A DNA stretch of 64,000 nt from Antedon mediterranea (lineage: Eukaryota; Echinodermata; Crinoidea; Comatulida; Antedonidae). Where the stretch lies: assembly GCF_964355755.1 (NCBI RefSeq), contig NC_092680.1:22175001-22239000 (forward strand), given 5' to 3'. Below, one piece after another: positions 32,401-47,400 of this stretch; the first letter of the stretch is position 1; every line of letters begins with the position of its first letter. The notes below the pieces were generated by a model that was not told the DNA's origin, searched no databases, and was given only the letters and a program-made list of their open reading frames with translations. Both the position numbers and the translations under genes were made by a program.

Positions 32401-35400
32401 TATTTTATTTGAAAAATCTTGGAAAAAGGACTAAACTTTAACAATAGTAATGATGATATTTTAATAGGTGCAAAAAGGATGCCTACACCCCATCCTGCAA
32501 CACCCCATCCTGCAACACCTGTAGAAGAATTTGAAGGTAATTTGGGTTTCATTTTCTATTTGTTCCCAGTCTATCAAGTATCAAGTGTGTTGCTTGTAGT
32601 TAGTTACATTTTGCAACCTTTCAATTGACCGCCTCAAGACAACTTGAGGTTGATGATTTTAATCATTTTATGAATACTCATATGATTTTTAAACTTAACT
32701 AACACCAGAATGATATTAGTGCTAATTATATTTCATGTTTTCTAAAAAAATAAAAAAAAAATAATCATAAATTGTAATTAATCGAATTGATTGATCATTT
32801 GCAATGCTTCCACTTGAATTCAAAGTAATTCACACACGCACACATATATTTATACTCTACTTTGGTATCAAGCATTTTATCTTATTGATCTGATATTTTA
32901 ACTTGGATATATATAATATATATTTTAACAGATGGAGATTGGAAAGTATATGTAAAAACTGGGAAAATTGCTACCAATGAAATGGTGACATTGACTGTAT
33001 ATGGAGACAAAGGTATTTCTAAACCATTTCAATTGGGTAGTGGAGGTGAATTGTTTCAAGTTGACAAAGAAGATGAATTCAAGGTAAGGAAAAAAATTTA
33101 TATTTGAATCAATCTTTCTCAATTTAAATATATCATTAATTACATTTTAAATAATTTACAGAAAGAGACATTATATTTATTGAGCATTTACAGAACAGTT
33201 ACATCTTTACAATATTGTTTTTTGTTTTACAGGTGAACTTATTAGATATTGGTGAAATATATAAAATCAGAATAGGACTTGAATCGGAAAATAAGAATGC
33301 AACCTGGCAACTTTCTCAAGTAAAATTGAAAAACATGAAAACAAATGAACATTTGTTCTTCAAATTCAAGAATCATATTTTCTCCATACTGGAAGCAGAT
33401 GGTGATTTGTGGCGAGAATTACCAGCAGTTAGACCAGGAAAAAAGCCATTACAAGGTAACAAACAAGTTTGATATTAAATCATAGATTTTATGTTTTGTG
33501 TATTTGATGAGGACAATGTGTAAGAATAATAGACATTCTTATGTTTTGACTTTTTTTTTTTACTTTTTGACTTAGTTCATAAATATGTTGTTGAAGTGCA
33601 CACCGGTGTTGAACCTGGTAGTGATACAGATTCCAATGTATATATTAACATAGTTGGAGAGAAGGGTGATATTGGAAATAGACTTTTACATCATTCAAAC
33701 ATGGAAGAGAAATTCCAAGAAGGACAAGTATGTATAACAAAAGATAAAGGATGTACACTTCTATCATATATTGTCTGTAGGATTTGAAATTTGTGTAATT
33801 GCTTTCATAACATCATTATGCCTAAAATCTGTTGTGCATATGTACAATATTCATATTCCTGTCAGACCAATTTTAAATTGTTTAATATTTTGCATAAACA
33901 ATCTTATTCTGCAAAAAATACACAATCAATTAGCACTAACCCCTTAAATCCTCTTGCATTATTATCAACAGCAGGATGGTCACTATATAAATTACAGCTT
34001 TTCACTCTTATGTAGTGGAAGATAATTAAAGAATACTACTTATTTTCACCCTCTGCAAACATGATTACTACACTACAATCCACCTTACAGTAAGGCTTTA
34101 AAAACTTATAATTTGAAACAGGACTCAAGAATCCAAGGAAATATGTTTCTAATGAAGTGAAAGGTGGCGGTATATAGTACAAAATATAATCCAATTTGAT
34201 AGATACTTTTAATGGACTATGGTATCATTGTTTTGTAGATTGATGTGTTTGAGCTACAAGCAGTGACTGTAATGAAACCTACAAAAGTTATTGTTGGGCA
34301 TGATGGGAAAGGTGCTGGTACAGGATGGTATTTGCATAAAGTTGTTATAAGAGAAAGCTCAGATTCTAAAACAGAATTTATATTTACATGCAACAGGTAA
34401 GCTCAAACGTGTGTATAAATTAACAAGCACAAAACAAAAACAACATGGTAATACAGTATAAATAAAAGTGTGTTTTTTAGATAAAGCTCAACATCTAAAA
34501 TAGAATATATTTGCACAAAATGTATTAACTGTAAATTGTTTCCAAATTGTTCAGATGGCTTGATGAAGGACAAGATGACAATGCAATTGAAAGGGAATTA
34601 GAACTGACAGAAATTAAATCAATTAAAGGTTGGTTATCTACAAACCTAATTACCTCTAGTTTTATCTATTTTGCTTAGAGTGTAACTTATTTGTTCTGTA
34701 ATTTTATACCTATATTATAATCTTATTATGGTTTCCATATTTTTACAAGCCCTTGCAGGTTTCTGTGGAACCTTTCATCTTTATTTATTTATATTTTTTA
34801 TTTTATCTAAGAAAGTGTGGAAAGATGAATAAAGTTATTATTATTATTAATGTAGCGGTTTATTAAAGTTTTCTAACAGATTAAAATACAAAAAATACTA
34901 GCATGCTTACTTTCATTGAAGTACTTAGTCTCTCATAAAGGAATTTTAGTTAGGTGCTGATTTGATTACTCTGCAGCTCTTCAATGAATTAATAGTGCAG
35001 TCACCTTTTACATTGTTATGTAAAAGATATCTTGTACATTTGGTGATGCTGTTTTTAGTATCAATGTGTACTATTTCGCTTTTTAGCGACTGATTGGCAA
35101 ATCTTTGTAACGACTGGAAGTAATGCAGATTCAGGCCGGAATTCAACAGTCACTCTTCATGTGTATGGGGATAAAGGAATGGATGAGTGTATGTTGCTTC
35201 CAGATCATGGCAGTGGTTTTCAACCAGGAACAACACAAGATTTTAGAGTAAGTATGATCTTATATATGAATGATACAATTAATTAAAATAATTCAGTTCT
35301 TACTATCCTGATTACAGTAACTTAATTTTACTTAATTATCTACATATTAGCTGCAATTCTTGTTACTTATACCTGAATAAATCACATGTATCTGTTATTT

Positions 35401-38400
35401 CAGGTCAATTTATGTGATTGTGGAAATCCATACAAGATTCGAATTGGATATGATAACTGGAAGTCAGAGGATAGTTGGTATTTAAAGACAGTGAAGATGG
35501 TTAATTTACTTTCAGACACAAAGCTAAACTTTGAGTTTGACCGTTGGTTATCAAAGGAACATGATGACCTGGACACATGGAGAGAACTTCCCGTACTCAT
35601 TCCTCCAAACAAACCACTTCCAAGTATGAACAAAATAAGCCAATTTGTGTCATCTATGTATAAATTATGCTTTAATTTTGAGATATTCAATCCAAAAAAT
35701 TATTTAAACATTTAATTATATGTTAATTAAACAGGTTCATACTTATTTGGTTGTTTAATATTACAGTTACTAAGTATTACATCATGGTGTGGACAGGCAG
35801 CAATGAAGAGGCGGAAACTAATGCAAATGTATTCTTAAATATTCATGGCAAATACGGTGATACTGGTTATAGGCATCTTTACAAATCCAAGAATAATGAC
35901 AACATTTTCAGATCTGGTCAGATGGATGTATTTGAAATAGAGGCAGTTTGGCTTGGAAAGATATCAAAAGCTGTTCTATTACATGATGGAAAATCTCCAG
36001 ATGTAGGCTGGTTTGTTGATAAGGTTATCATTAAGGAATCTAAAACTGCAAAAAATGAGGTTTATTTTCCTTGCAGGAAGTAAGTATTGTATTGTAGGCT
36101 TTCTTGAGAAATTCGCATTGTTAGAGTTAGTAAAACTACCCCACCAAAATGTTCTCTTTCACAAAAAACAATTTTAAAAAAGGTCAAAAATGTCTATCAA
36201 TACTTGATTGATTGAGAAGGTTATTCATTTTGATGTCACTAATTTGATTTACTTACTTTTTAGTTATAAATTAGTAACTTCATCATTTCAGATGGTTTGA
36301 TGTTGGAAAAGGTGATAAGAAAGTAAGTCGAGAACTATTTCCAGGCAAACCTGCAACAAGTAAGTTTATTGTATACATAATAGACAAGTTGTATAATGAT
36401 TATAACCTGCAACAAGTAAGTTTATTGTATACATAATAGACAAGTTGTATAATGATTATAACCTACAACAAGTAAGTTTATTCTATACATAATAGACAAG
36501 TTGTATAATGATTATAGCATTGTGTACACTATTTTGTTTGACAATTCTCTTTTTTATAAAATACTTACTTTAGTATTTACTATAATAAATTGTCAGCATT
36601 AATTTATAGTTGTTCTTCATCACGGCATCAAAGTGGCTCCAATGTGGTTAACTAACTAATATTTTTCTTTATTTTGTATTATATTTTTCTTCAACAATAT
36701 TTTGAATACAATATTTAAAGTGTGAATTTAATTTAATTGAATAGCTCCTAAACCAATTTCTCAAGAAGAAGTAGAAGTAGGGACAACAACTGCAATTGTT
36801 AAATGGAGAAAACCTGCTGGTGACGTGACTGGTTACTGTGTAAAATGTACACCAGCCAAGATTGACAAGCCGATTATTGACATTAGAAATCCAAGTTTGA
36901 CTCAAGCAGAATTTACAGGACTAAATCCTGGTTATGAATACAGCTTTGATATAATATCACTCAATGAGGATTTAAAAGGAGATACTGTTACAATAAATGC
37001 TACTACTAGTAAGCATTTATATTTTCTAAATAAGAATAATTCTAAAAATAAATTGTAGAAGTAGATACTTGGTGGCAGGGCCATAGCCACAATAAACATT
37101 CTAGTTGCTGAATCTCAAATACTTGAAAGAAAATAATCAAAGTTTTATTCTTATGTTGTTAATTCACACTATTACATTTACTTAACATTATGGCAAATTC
37201 GTTTTTTTCTTAATAGTATTATATTATATACAGTTTTTAACAATCAACAGATTGTCCAAAAGTGAAAGAAATGAAATTTAAAAAATAGATTGGTTTAAAA
37301 AGAACTATGTATCTACTATCTTCCAATAGAACCAAATCCTGCCATCGGTGGTGAAATTAAAGCATCATTTCGCTCAATATCTGTTACTTGGGATGCGCCA
37401 GATGAAGGAAATTGGACTGGATATAAAGTAAAGTTAACTCCTGCAGATTCAAAGAATTCTACACTTAAGTTAGATGTTACAAAAAGATCAGTTGAATTCC
37501 AAGGTTTAACACCAGGCAAGAAGTACCGTGTAGAGATTATGGTGTTATGTGATGATATTGAGAGCGACAAATTAGTTCTTAGGGAAACTACCAGTGAGTA
37601 TTTAATTCTACCTTTTCATTTGTGTTTTGTTAACTTTGGTATGTGGGTGTTATACAATGTTTGTAAGTTTAAAACACAGACATATTAACAGTGTAATTGT
37701 TATCTTTACTGGTTGTCTTCTATTATTTTGCTATTTTATGCTTCTATTTAAGAATCCTTTTATTTATAACAGAAATTCCAGATGTTGTTTTGTTGCCTGT
37801 ACTTGATGCTGTATCTGTAGCAACAACTCATTCTATTGAGGTATCTTGGAAGCAACCAGAAGGAAACATGAATGGTTATCAGTTAAAGTTGAAGCCACCT
37901 GATGGAGATGATCCTGAACAAACTATAAGCACCCCGGCTTGCACTGAGGCTACATTTACTGGATTATCACCTGGAAAAGTCTATGAGATTGATATTGTAA
38001 CTGTATTTGACTTTAAAAAAAGTGATATTGTCAAATTAGATGCACGTACAAGTAAGTTCCTGGTTGAAATAGTTAATTTTTATAACATAAATATTTTATA
38101 GTTTAAAAAAAGAGGTCTGAATTAATTAATTTATGATATAGATGAAATCATATCTTCTAATTATAGATTTATCCATCTGGTAGGTTGCTACATATATAAT
38201 ATATGTATAAAAAACACAAGTTATTTTTAATAATTCATTTATTAGAGTCAATGTCAGACCAGGTTCGAGATCCTAAAACGGATAGTACCAGGAGAACCAT
38301 TGTTGTTGGCTGGAAAAAACCAGAGCAGAATTGTGAGGGCTATCGTCTGACAATAACTCCTGGTGATGCTGAACAGAACGAAGTAATTATCAAAGATGCA

Positions 38401-41400
38401 GATGAAGTTAAAACATCATTTAATAATTTAGCACCAGGTCGGGAATATACTATTGCAATATTTACTACAAATGGAGATGTGGAAAGTGAACCAGTTCAAG
38501 TTATCAAACATACTAGTATGATTATTGTTTGTTGAAATCATATCCCACGAAACCTAACTTTTATGAAACTGTACAACTTAAAAAAAATAAATACTTATGA
38601 GTTGGATGGTGAGAATATATCACCTTTTAGTTAGGTAGGGCTTATTCCAAATGGCAGTCAGGTGTGTTATAATACTAATTAGTATAAAGAAAGAATAATA
38701 AATCAATACCATAGATTGATGCATTGCTATTTTAAAATATCATTGTATCATTAACTTGTCTGATTTGTTAATATTTTGTCTTATATTTTCTATTTTTGTA
38801 GAACCTCATGAAGTATTAAATGCTGCATCAGAGGCTACAGCCAAATCAATTACTGTAAATTGGGATCGACCTTCAGGGGAACTTACTGGTTACAAAGTTA
38901 TTTGCTTACCACTTATTTCTGGTCCAAAACCTTCAAATAGATCCAACAGCGACCTGACTAAAAAACAACTAACTGGTGTAAAATATGAACGGAGTAATAC
39001 TGAAATATCTTCTTCGGACAAACGAAAGAATAGTAGAGCAGGTGAACGAACAAAAGAAGACCGAAAAAAAAGTGATGCAGGTGATCGATCCAAAAGTAGA
39101 ACTGGAGACAGATCAAAGAGTAGAACTGGAGACAGATCAAAGAGTAGAACTGGAGACAGATCAAAGAGTAGGACTGGAGACAGATCAAAGAGTAGGACTG
39201 GAGACAGATCAAAGAGTAGAACTGGAGACAGATCAAAGAGTAGAACTGGAGACAGATCAAAAACTGATGAGAAATCTAAAAACAAGCTTGATTCAAAAGG
39301 TGGCAGTAGACGGGGTAGTATAGCTTCTGTTGGATTAAATGAGAAACAACCAATTACCGTATATGTTGATGAGAAAACAACTAGAGCAAAGATAAGTAAC
39401 TTAGAAGGAGGATGTCATTACATAATTGATATATTTACAATAGCTGGTGAACAAGAAAGCAAAAGTATTAACCTTAAACAGCGAACAAGTAAGTTTCATG
39501 GATATTTAGTACAAAAATACATACTTTCTGTATCATTTAGACTTTCTTTTTTTTTTAAATTTGTGTGCTTAAATATTTTTTTTTTCATTTACTTCATCTT
39601 TTAATTTAAATTTTGGCTGTCTGGTGAAACGTATTATTTGCTTCTATGTTCATTTGTTTGTTTTGTCAGTAATGTACATTTTGTTATTTTTTTCAGTAGT
39701 TTATTTTTTTTATATAATTTGTTGTCTCATATGTGAACTAATAAGAGTATAAAATAACAAAAGGATATAACATACATCTCAGGTCATAGCTTGTACAATT
39801 CAATTATAAAGAATATATCAATGCATTCAAGAAATTTCAGTGTATATTTGTTCCTATAGTAATAATTGTATTATATATAATAATGAAGCCATGCCTCCAA
39901 ATGTATCTTCCTTGTTATAATAAAACACATTTCCTTGCCTTTGCACTTCTTACTGAAGCTATCTGGGATGTCATGTTGTGGATTTTGCTTATTGTGTTAC
40001 CTGCATGTTTGCTTCGCTTAAATATAGAGCCTGACGTTGTCCAGAATGCTAAAGTACAGCAAGTGAGCAATTCATTGATATTGTCCTGGAATCCACCTGA
40101 TGGAAAATGTACAAATTATCAAGTAAACCTAACTTCTTCTGGATCTGATGACTCTGAAATCAGAATACTAGATCCAGACAAGGCCATGATAAAGTTCTCA
40201 GAACTTCAGTTTGAGCAAGAATACACAACTAATATTTTTACATTGGTTGAAGATGTCCAAAGTGAACCAGTTGTTTTTACTAACAAAGTAATGTCTCTTG
40301 AAAGTGAGTGACATAAACTCTCTACAGTATTTGTTTAATATTCCAGTTCATTTTTTATTTATTTTTTTATTTTCAAGTAGTTTGGCTTTAATGTTGGATT
40401 TATCTTGTATATATATGGTTCACATTCATTCATACTGCTTGTTCTCTTGTTTGTATATATATGGTTCACATTCATTCATACTGCTTGTTCTCTTGTTTGT
40501 ATATATATGGTTCACATTCATTCATACTGCTTGTTCTCTTGTTTTATACAATGTTTAAAAGGTTCTAAAGTATGTAATCCTGTCGTACCTTTGTAAATGT
40601 AGAAATAGGTAATTGCTGATGTATGTACCATTATTGTGATCTGAATAAGTTAAGCTTTGTTTGGTTATTTGATAATATTTCAATATTTCTATAGTCTTTT
40701 TTAAATCTTCTTTACATACTGCTTGTATTATTAAGCTGTTATCATGTGTTACATGTAAAGCCAATGGAATTGATTTACTGATAATGAATTTCAATTGCAG
40801 AGCCTATGGCAGTAATTGAAGCAAAAACAGAAACTACTCTAAATACAATTGTAGTAACCTGGAAAAAGCCAAATGGAAATTATACAGGCTTTAAAGTGGT
40901 ATGTGTAATGGCAGACAATAAAGAGGCTAAACCAATAGAAAAGGTTGTAGCATCAGATGTGTTTAAGGCAGAATATGGTGACCTTGAGCCAGGGAAAGAA
41001 TATGATATTCAAATTTGGTCTTTAGACAAAGATGTACTTAGTGAGCAAGTTAAATTAAAGGACAAAACAAGTAAGGATACCTTTAAATAATTTCTGTCAA
41101 CAAGTAGTTTCATACTGGTAATTATTAAAATTACTAAAGATGTATTGTCTGCCCTCCCAGCAAAGAGTGTTAGATCATTATCTAGATAAGTGTCATTCTG
41201 GAGGTACCACCTCATGTTAGGTGACTACCACTTTTCTACCCATTGAGTCCAATTGCATGTTGTTAGATATCTAGAGCAAATTCATAATACATAATTATAC
41301 AGCGTTTATTTGTGACTCTTTTAAAATACTTTTTTCAGAATCTGACAAACCAGAGACACGTGAGTGAAAATATTTGTATTTAAAAAAAAAATTGTTTTTG

Positions 41401-44400
41401 TTTGAATACTATGAAATTTATAGCATTACTGTATGTAAAAATGTAATGGATAAGTAAAAAATATAGAATATGTTTAAATTCAGATTTATTTTTTTTATTA
41501 CAAAGTTGTTTGAGGTGGTAGAGCAATATTGGTATTTATTTACTTTTTTTTATTTATTTATACTTTTTAGAAGGTGAATGGAAAGTTGTTGTCAATACTT
41601 GCAAAGATTCTAAACCTGTTGGTAATGGATTGATTCATCTGGTTGTTTATGGAAAAGATAACAAGTCAAAACAAATCCTACTAACTGAGGAAACAGAGCA
41701 TAACTTGTTTGAGGCAGGAGCAACTGATGAGTTTGAGGTAAACTTTTCTGATATCTTCAAAATGTCCCTTGATTAGGCATTTCTATTCAGACAAATACTT
41801 TATAAGTAACTACTATAATACAGAAACAATATTGGTTAATGCATACAAATACAGAACTACAATGAACAATTTCTATCATGGGTTTAAGTAAGACGGGGAT
41901 GCAGATATTTATAACAGAAGTATGTTATTTCTTTATAGATTATATTTGTTTTATTGGGTTATGTGACACTTATGTATTTATCAGGTAAATGTTGGTGACA
42001 TTGTTGAAATTTATAAAATACGCATTGGCATGGAAGAAGAAAGGTGTTGGGAAGGTTGGCACGTTCATGATATTTCTATGGTGGACAAACACACTGAAGA
42101 AAAATTAATATTCAACTTTGATCGTTGGTTGTCTCGTTATCAAGATGATTTTGATATCGTTCGTGAATTGCCTGCAATACGGGAAAATCAAGATGTGTTA
42201 CCAGTAAACGTTTATCTAGTAAAATTAGATGTTGGAGATCATTTAGCATGTTATACAGATGCTAATGTTTGGATTACTCTTCATGGTGAACGTGGGGACT
42301 CTGGTAGAAGATTACTATATAATGCATTGGAGAAACCAACATCAAAGTTTATGAAGAGCCAAAGAAATACATTTAAAGTTGAAGCAGTCAATTTAGGAGA
42401 GATTAAGATGGTTCAAGTATCACATGATGCTATAGGCTATGGTAAAATCATTAAATTGTTAATATAAAAAACAGTTTTATTTGAATTTAGTTGTGTCAGC
42501 AATATTATGCTTTAAAGTCATTATATTTGTTTTATTTCATCTTTAATATATTGTTTCATTTTTAAGGGTCGGGAATGTTTATTGAACATTTTGAAATTAA
42601 AAAAAGTACTGATGCAAAAGAAGAATATTATTTCCAATGTAATGAATGGCTTGATGACCATGTAGGAGAGAGAAAAACAGAAATGAATTTTAAATTATTT
42701 GGTGCGTAACTTTTGACTTGTTGATCTAAAATGAAATAGAAACTAAGATATGATAAGGTGAAAAATCATGTTTTGATTTGATTCAAATGTTAATAGTATA
42801 CCATCAATAATTTTATAGGTGTACGACCAGTTTTCAAAGAAGAGTTGAAGGAGGATAAGCCAGATTCAAGTAAATGTTCTTATTTTACTTTATGTAACAG
42901 TTAAATAATTGATGTTCTGCAGTATTAGTTAGCATAGGTTTACACACCACACATTTATTTACATTGCACATTTGATATATTTGATTGAATGGAAAAAATC
43001 ATATATTTTCTTTAAATACAGAAGGAACATGGAAGGTAACTGTAAGGACAAGTGAATATGCTGATGCAGGCACAAGTGCTAAAGTTTATTTGACTATCTG
43101 TGGTGTCAAAGGTGATTCTGATCCACTCCATTTAGATATTGATGAATTTGTACCAAATGGACATGCTTCTGTAAAGGTAAGTCAGGTCTGGAATTACTAT
43201 CAATTTACTGTTTTCAATTTTATCTCTTATTTCATGATGCTTGCTCTTTTGGCAGGTATAAAAACATGGCCCTTGCAAATCTAAAACAAAATTGAAGATA
43301 GCATGTATAATGTGTATTTAATATAAATTGCAATTTTAGGTAGATGCTGGTGATATTGGGGAAGTTCAGAAAGTTCGATTAACACATGACAATTCAGGAG
43401 ATAATCCAAATTGGCATGTAAATGAGGTAAATAGTTACAATCAGGTTTATAGTATCAAAATACATCTACAGTATATACATGTATAGTAAAGTTTGTTACT
43501 TTCTAGAATTAAAATAAACCTTTGGATTTATTATTCACAGTATTCAATCATTAAATAGTGGATTTTTAAATGTTTCACAACCAGGGAATACCATAGAAAC
43601 ATAATAGAGATGATAGAGTTTTAAAAGCAATGAGGCTAAACTGCCGATAATGATTGGAGTAAGCCAATACCGTATATTGGTGCAATGAGGCTAAACTGCC
43701 GATAATGATTGGAGTAAGCCAATACCGTATATTGGTGCAATGAGGCTAAACTGCCGATAATGATTGGAGTAAGCCAATACCGTATATTGGTGCAAAGAGG
43801 CTAAACTGCCGATAATGATTGGAGTAAGCCAATACTGTATATTGGTGCAAAGAGGCTAAACTGCCGATAATGATTGGAGTAAGCCAATACCGTATATTGG
43901 TGCAAAGAGGCTAAACTGCCGATAATGATTGGAGTAAGCCAATACCGTATATTGGTGCAAAGAGGCTAAACTGCCGATAATGATTGGAGTAAGCCAATAC
44001 CGTATATTGGTGCAAAGAGGCTAAACTGCCGATAATGATTGGAGTAAGCCAATACCGTATATTGGTGCAAAGAGGCTAAACTGCCGATAATGATTGGAGT
44101 AAGCCATTACCGTATATTGGTGCAAAGAGGCTAAACTGCCGATAATGATTGGAGTAAGCCAATTGAGATACCGTATATTGATGATTCTGGTGCAAGTCAA
44201 TAAGTTCAATGTACTGTCTGGTTACACTTCATCTTTACATCTTGTGTCCTATGTTTTGACACAGTTTGCAGAAACATGTCCAATAAAACTGTATAAAATA
44301 AATAATAATTATTATTTAGTATGTAGTTTTTTTTTAGAATTTGCTTAATAAATGTGCTCTTTCTACTAAAGATTATGATTGAAGATGAACTAAGCAAAGA

Positions 44401-47400
44401 TGCTTATAAATTTCGATTTGATTCTTGGTTGACTTATGATAAACAAGGTTTTGATGTGTTAGAAATGCCAGTTCTTTTGCCTGATGTAGAACCGCCACAA
44501 GGTGAGCAAACAAGTATTTGTATTGAACTGTTTATAACCCTACTCAGTGTTGTAGAAAGAATTATTCAGAATCTCCAAATTATACTATGTATAATGTAAC
44601 CTGCAGTCTAATTCTTTCGAAATGTAGTTCATTATAATATTTTTTACATTGCAGTTTTTATGTATGAATTACGAACAATAACAAACAAAGAGGAAGATGC
44701 GGACACAGATGGAAATGTTAGTGTTATCATGTATGGAGAGTTTGGAAACACTGGCAAAAGAACACTTGTGAAATCCAATAAGGAAACACCATTTATGTAT
44801 GGCCAGGTATATTGTGTTCACTTTAATCACGTCTGTAACTATTAATTTCTTTAAAAATATGTTTGTTTTATCTATATTGATGTTTCTATATTTGCCATTA
44901 TATGTCCTTTTAATCATTTATAAAAATTATTACTTTCAAAGGAGGATACATTTTTGATCAATTCAGTTTCTTTGGGAAAACTTGAGAAAATGGTCTTCTA
45001 TTTCCAAACTGATGTGGATCAAGAAGCATGGCTGCTAGATTATGCAACAGTTCGTGAAAATAAGATTTCCTTGACAGAAACCCGGTTTCCTTGTCATGAT
45101 TGGCTTGGATTGAACCCAACCACTGGCAATGCTATTTTTGAGAAAGAACTAGTTGTTGAAGGTATAAACATAATTATGTGAGCTAGTGAAAATATTCATG
45201 GTCAACTGCATCTTTTTTGTTGGACCATCATTAGAGTTTTTTATACTTATTTATTATTTTGGTGACAATTCATAATCTTCCACCTCTTGCATTCAGGCAT
45301 TCTATCACCTTGTCTAAAGCGTGGTTCCCACTAGCGACGCAACACAAGGACGTAACGCAACGCAAGTGAATTGACCAATCACAAACGATGGCTTATTCGC
45401 TTGTGATTGCTAACTGTCTATAACTTTGCTTGTCATTGGTTAAAAACGCTTGCAGTGCGTTTACGTCCTTGCGTTACGTTCTAGTGGGAACCAAGCTTTA
45501 GTAATTGAAATTAATAGAGTTGTTATGTCATCTATGTTGCCATGATTTTGACCTCAAAGAAACATTTTATGTTTGCCTGCAGTTCTTCCAACTCAGTAGA
45601 AATCACTACATGGCAAAATATAACCAGGCACAGAGAATAAGCAAACATTATAAACTTTAAAAAATGTTATTTTTCTAAACAAAAAAATTAAATATTGAGA
45701 TTGTTTTGTAGGTGAACAATTTGTTGAAATTAATGAAGGCGATGAAGAAAAACCAGTCGATGACGGCGAGTCAAATTCTACAGGCAAGTGGTTAGTGTGG
45801 GTGACAACAGGTAGAGAAGACAATATGGGTACAGATGCAAATGTAACTATACAGGTTTATGGTAGAGAAGGCTCTAGTTGTATATTACCTTTGATTGAAG
45901 AACATACAAATGAAGATGATAAAGACACAGATAATGAAGAGATAAAGGAAGATGAAAACAACAGCAAGACTGAAGATGAAAAAGATGATGAGAACAAGAC
46001 TGAAGAAGATAAAAATGATGATGAGAACAAGAATGAAGAAGATAAAAATAATGATGAAAACAAGAATGAAGAAGATAAAAATGATGATGAAAACAAGAAC
46101 GAAGAAAAAGACGATGAGAACAGGAATGAAGAAGATGACGAGAACAAGAATGATGATAAATTTGAGAAGGATGGAGAAGAGAACAAAGCAGATGTGCAAC
46201 AAACAACAAGTACAGATTGTAAAAAGGCTTCCAGATTCCCACCAGGGTCTGTAAAACAATTTGAGGTAAATATTTCTATACAAATTTTTGTTCAGCTATA
46301 TTAGTTGGTTATAAAATGCTGTGGCTATCCTTAAGTGAGTGATTGTAAGATTAATTGACAGGCTATGCTTATGATGATCTAGCATATTGAATGATAAAAT
46401 ACCCCACAAAGATATCACATTAAAGTCAATTAACTTTGGTCATGGCATCTGAATTGGAATATTAATTGATTTGTTGTAGTAGTTGTACAAACCTACTTTT
46501 TTATTCTGTTATTTCAGATCGATGTTGGTGAAATTGGAAGTCTTTACAAAATTCGAATTGCTCATGATAATAGTGAACATGACCCTGATTGGTTTATTGA
46601 AAAGGTTTGAAAAAATATATGTAAAAAAAATAAAAATTGAGTTTTCATATATTCTGTATATTTTCATGACTTTGGTTTTAGCTTTACAAGAGTGTTCTTA
46701 TTGTAGTATGAATGTATTACTATAACTGCCATTTTTGCAGATAAAAATGAAAGATAAAGATACACATCAAGAATTTCACTTCTTTGCTAATCGCTGGTTG
46801 AAAGAAGACAAGAATATCCATACTCTCAACAAAGAAGAAAAAGGAACATTAGATGAGGAAACAAAAGAGATTGAAAACAAAGATCAATCTTCAGTTAACG
46901 GTACAAAAGATGATCCAGCTAAAGCAAACAAACAAGAAGACAATATGGATGTTATTTGTGATACCTGTTTAGAGTTGGCTGCCATCAGACCAGATGCAAC
47001 AATCCCATTAGGTTAGTGATTATTTTAAACAAAACCCGACTGTAATAAACAACAAATGACAATCAGTTGTTATTTACTAAACAGGATTATTTACTACAAC
47101 ATGTATTTTTGTTTTTTTCTCATAGTTAAGAAGTACATAGTTGCTATTAAAACTGGTAATCGAGGAGCATCTTGGACTGATGCATCTCCCTTTATAGTGA
47201 TCTATGGGGAGAAAGGTGACAGTGGTAAACGACAACTAAACAGGTTACACATACCATCATCTCCAGAGAAACACAATTTTTACAAAAATCAGGTAAATTT
47301 TAACTCTTATTTTCAAGATCACGCTTGGGATAAGGGTCACCTTAAATATTGTATAGCAGTTGTAAAAGGTTTTGCTTTTCTTCATAGGTGAATATGTTTT

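Noticed and set aside
39883-40027. Upstream extension of the FN3-6 ORF (MKPCLQMYLPCYN...)
   Set aside because: Phase and homology place the exon start at the acceptor ending at 40027; the upstream part is intron without FN3 features.
45857-46283. Minus-strand Ser/Phe- or His/Leu-rich ORFs
   Set aside because: Antisense shadows of the acidic coding repeat of exon 46.
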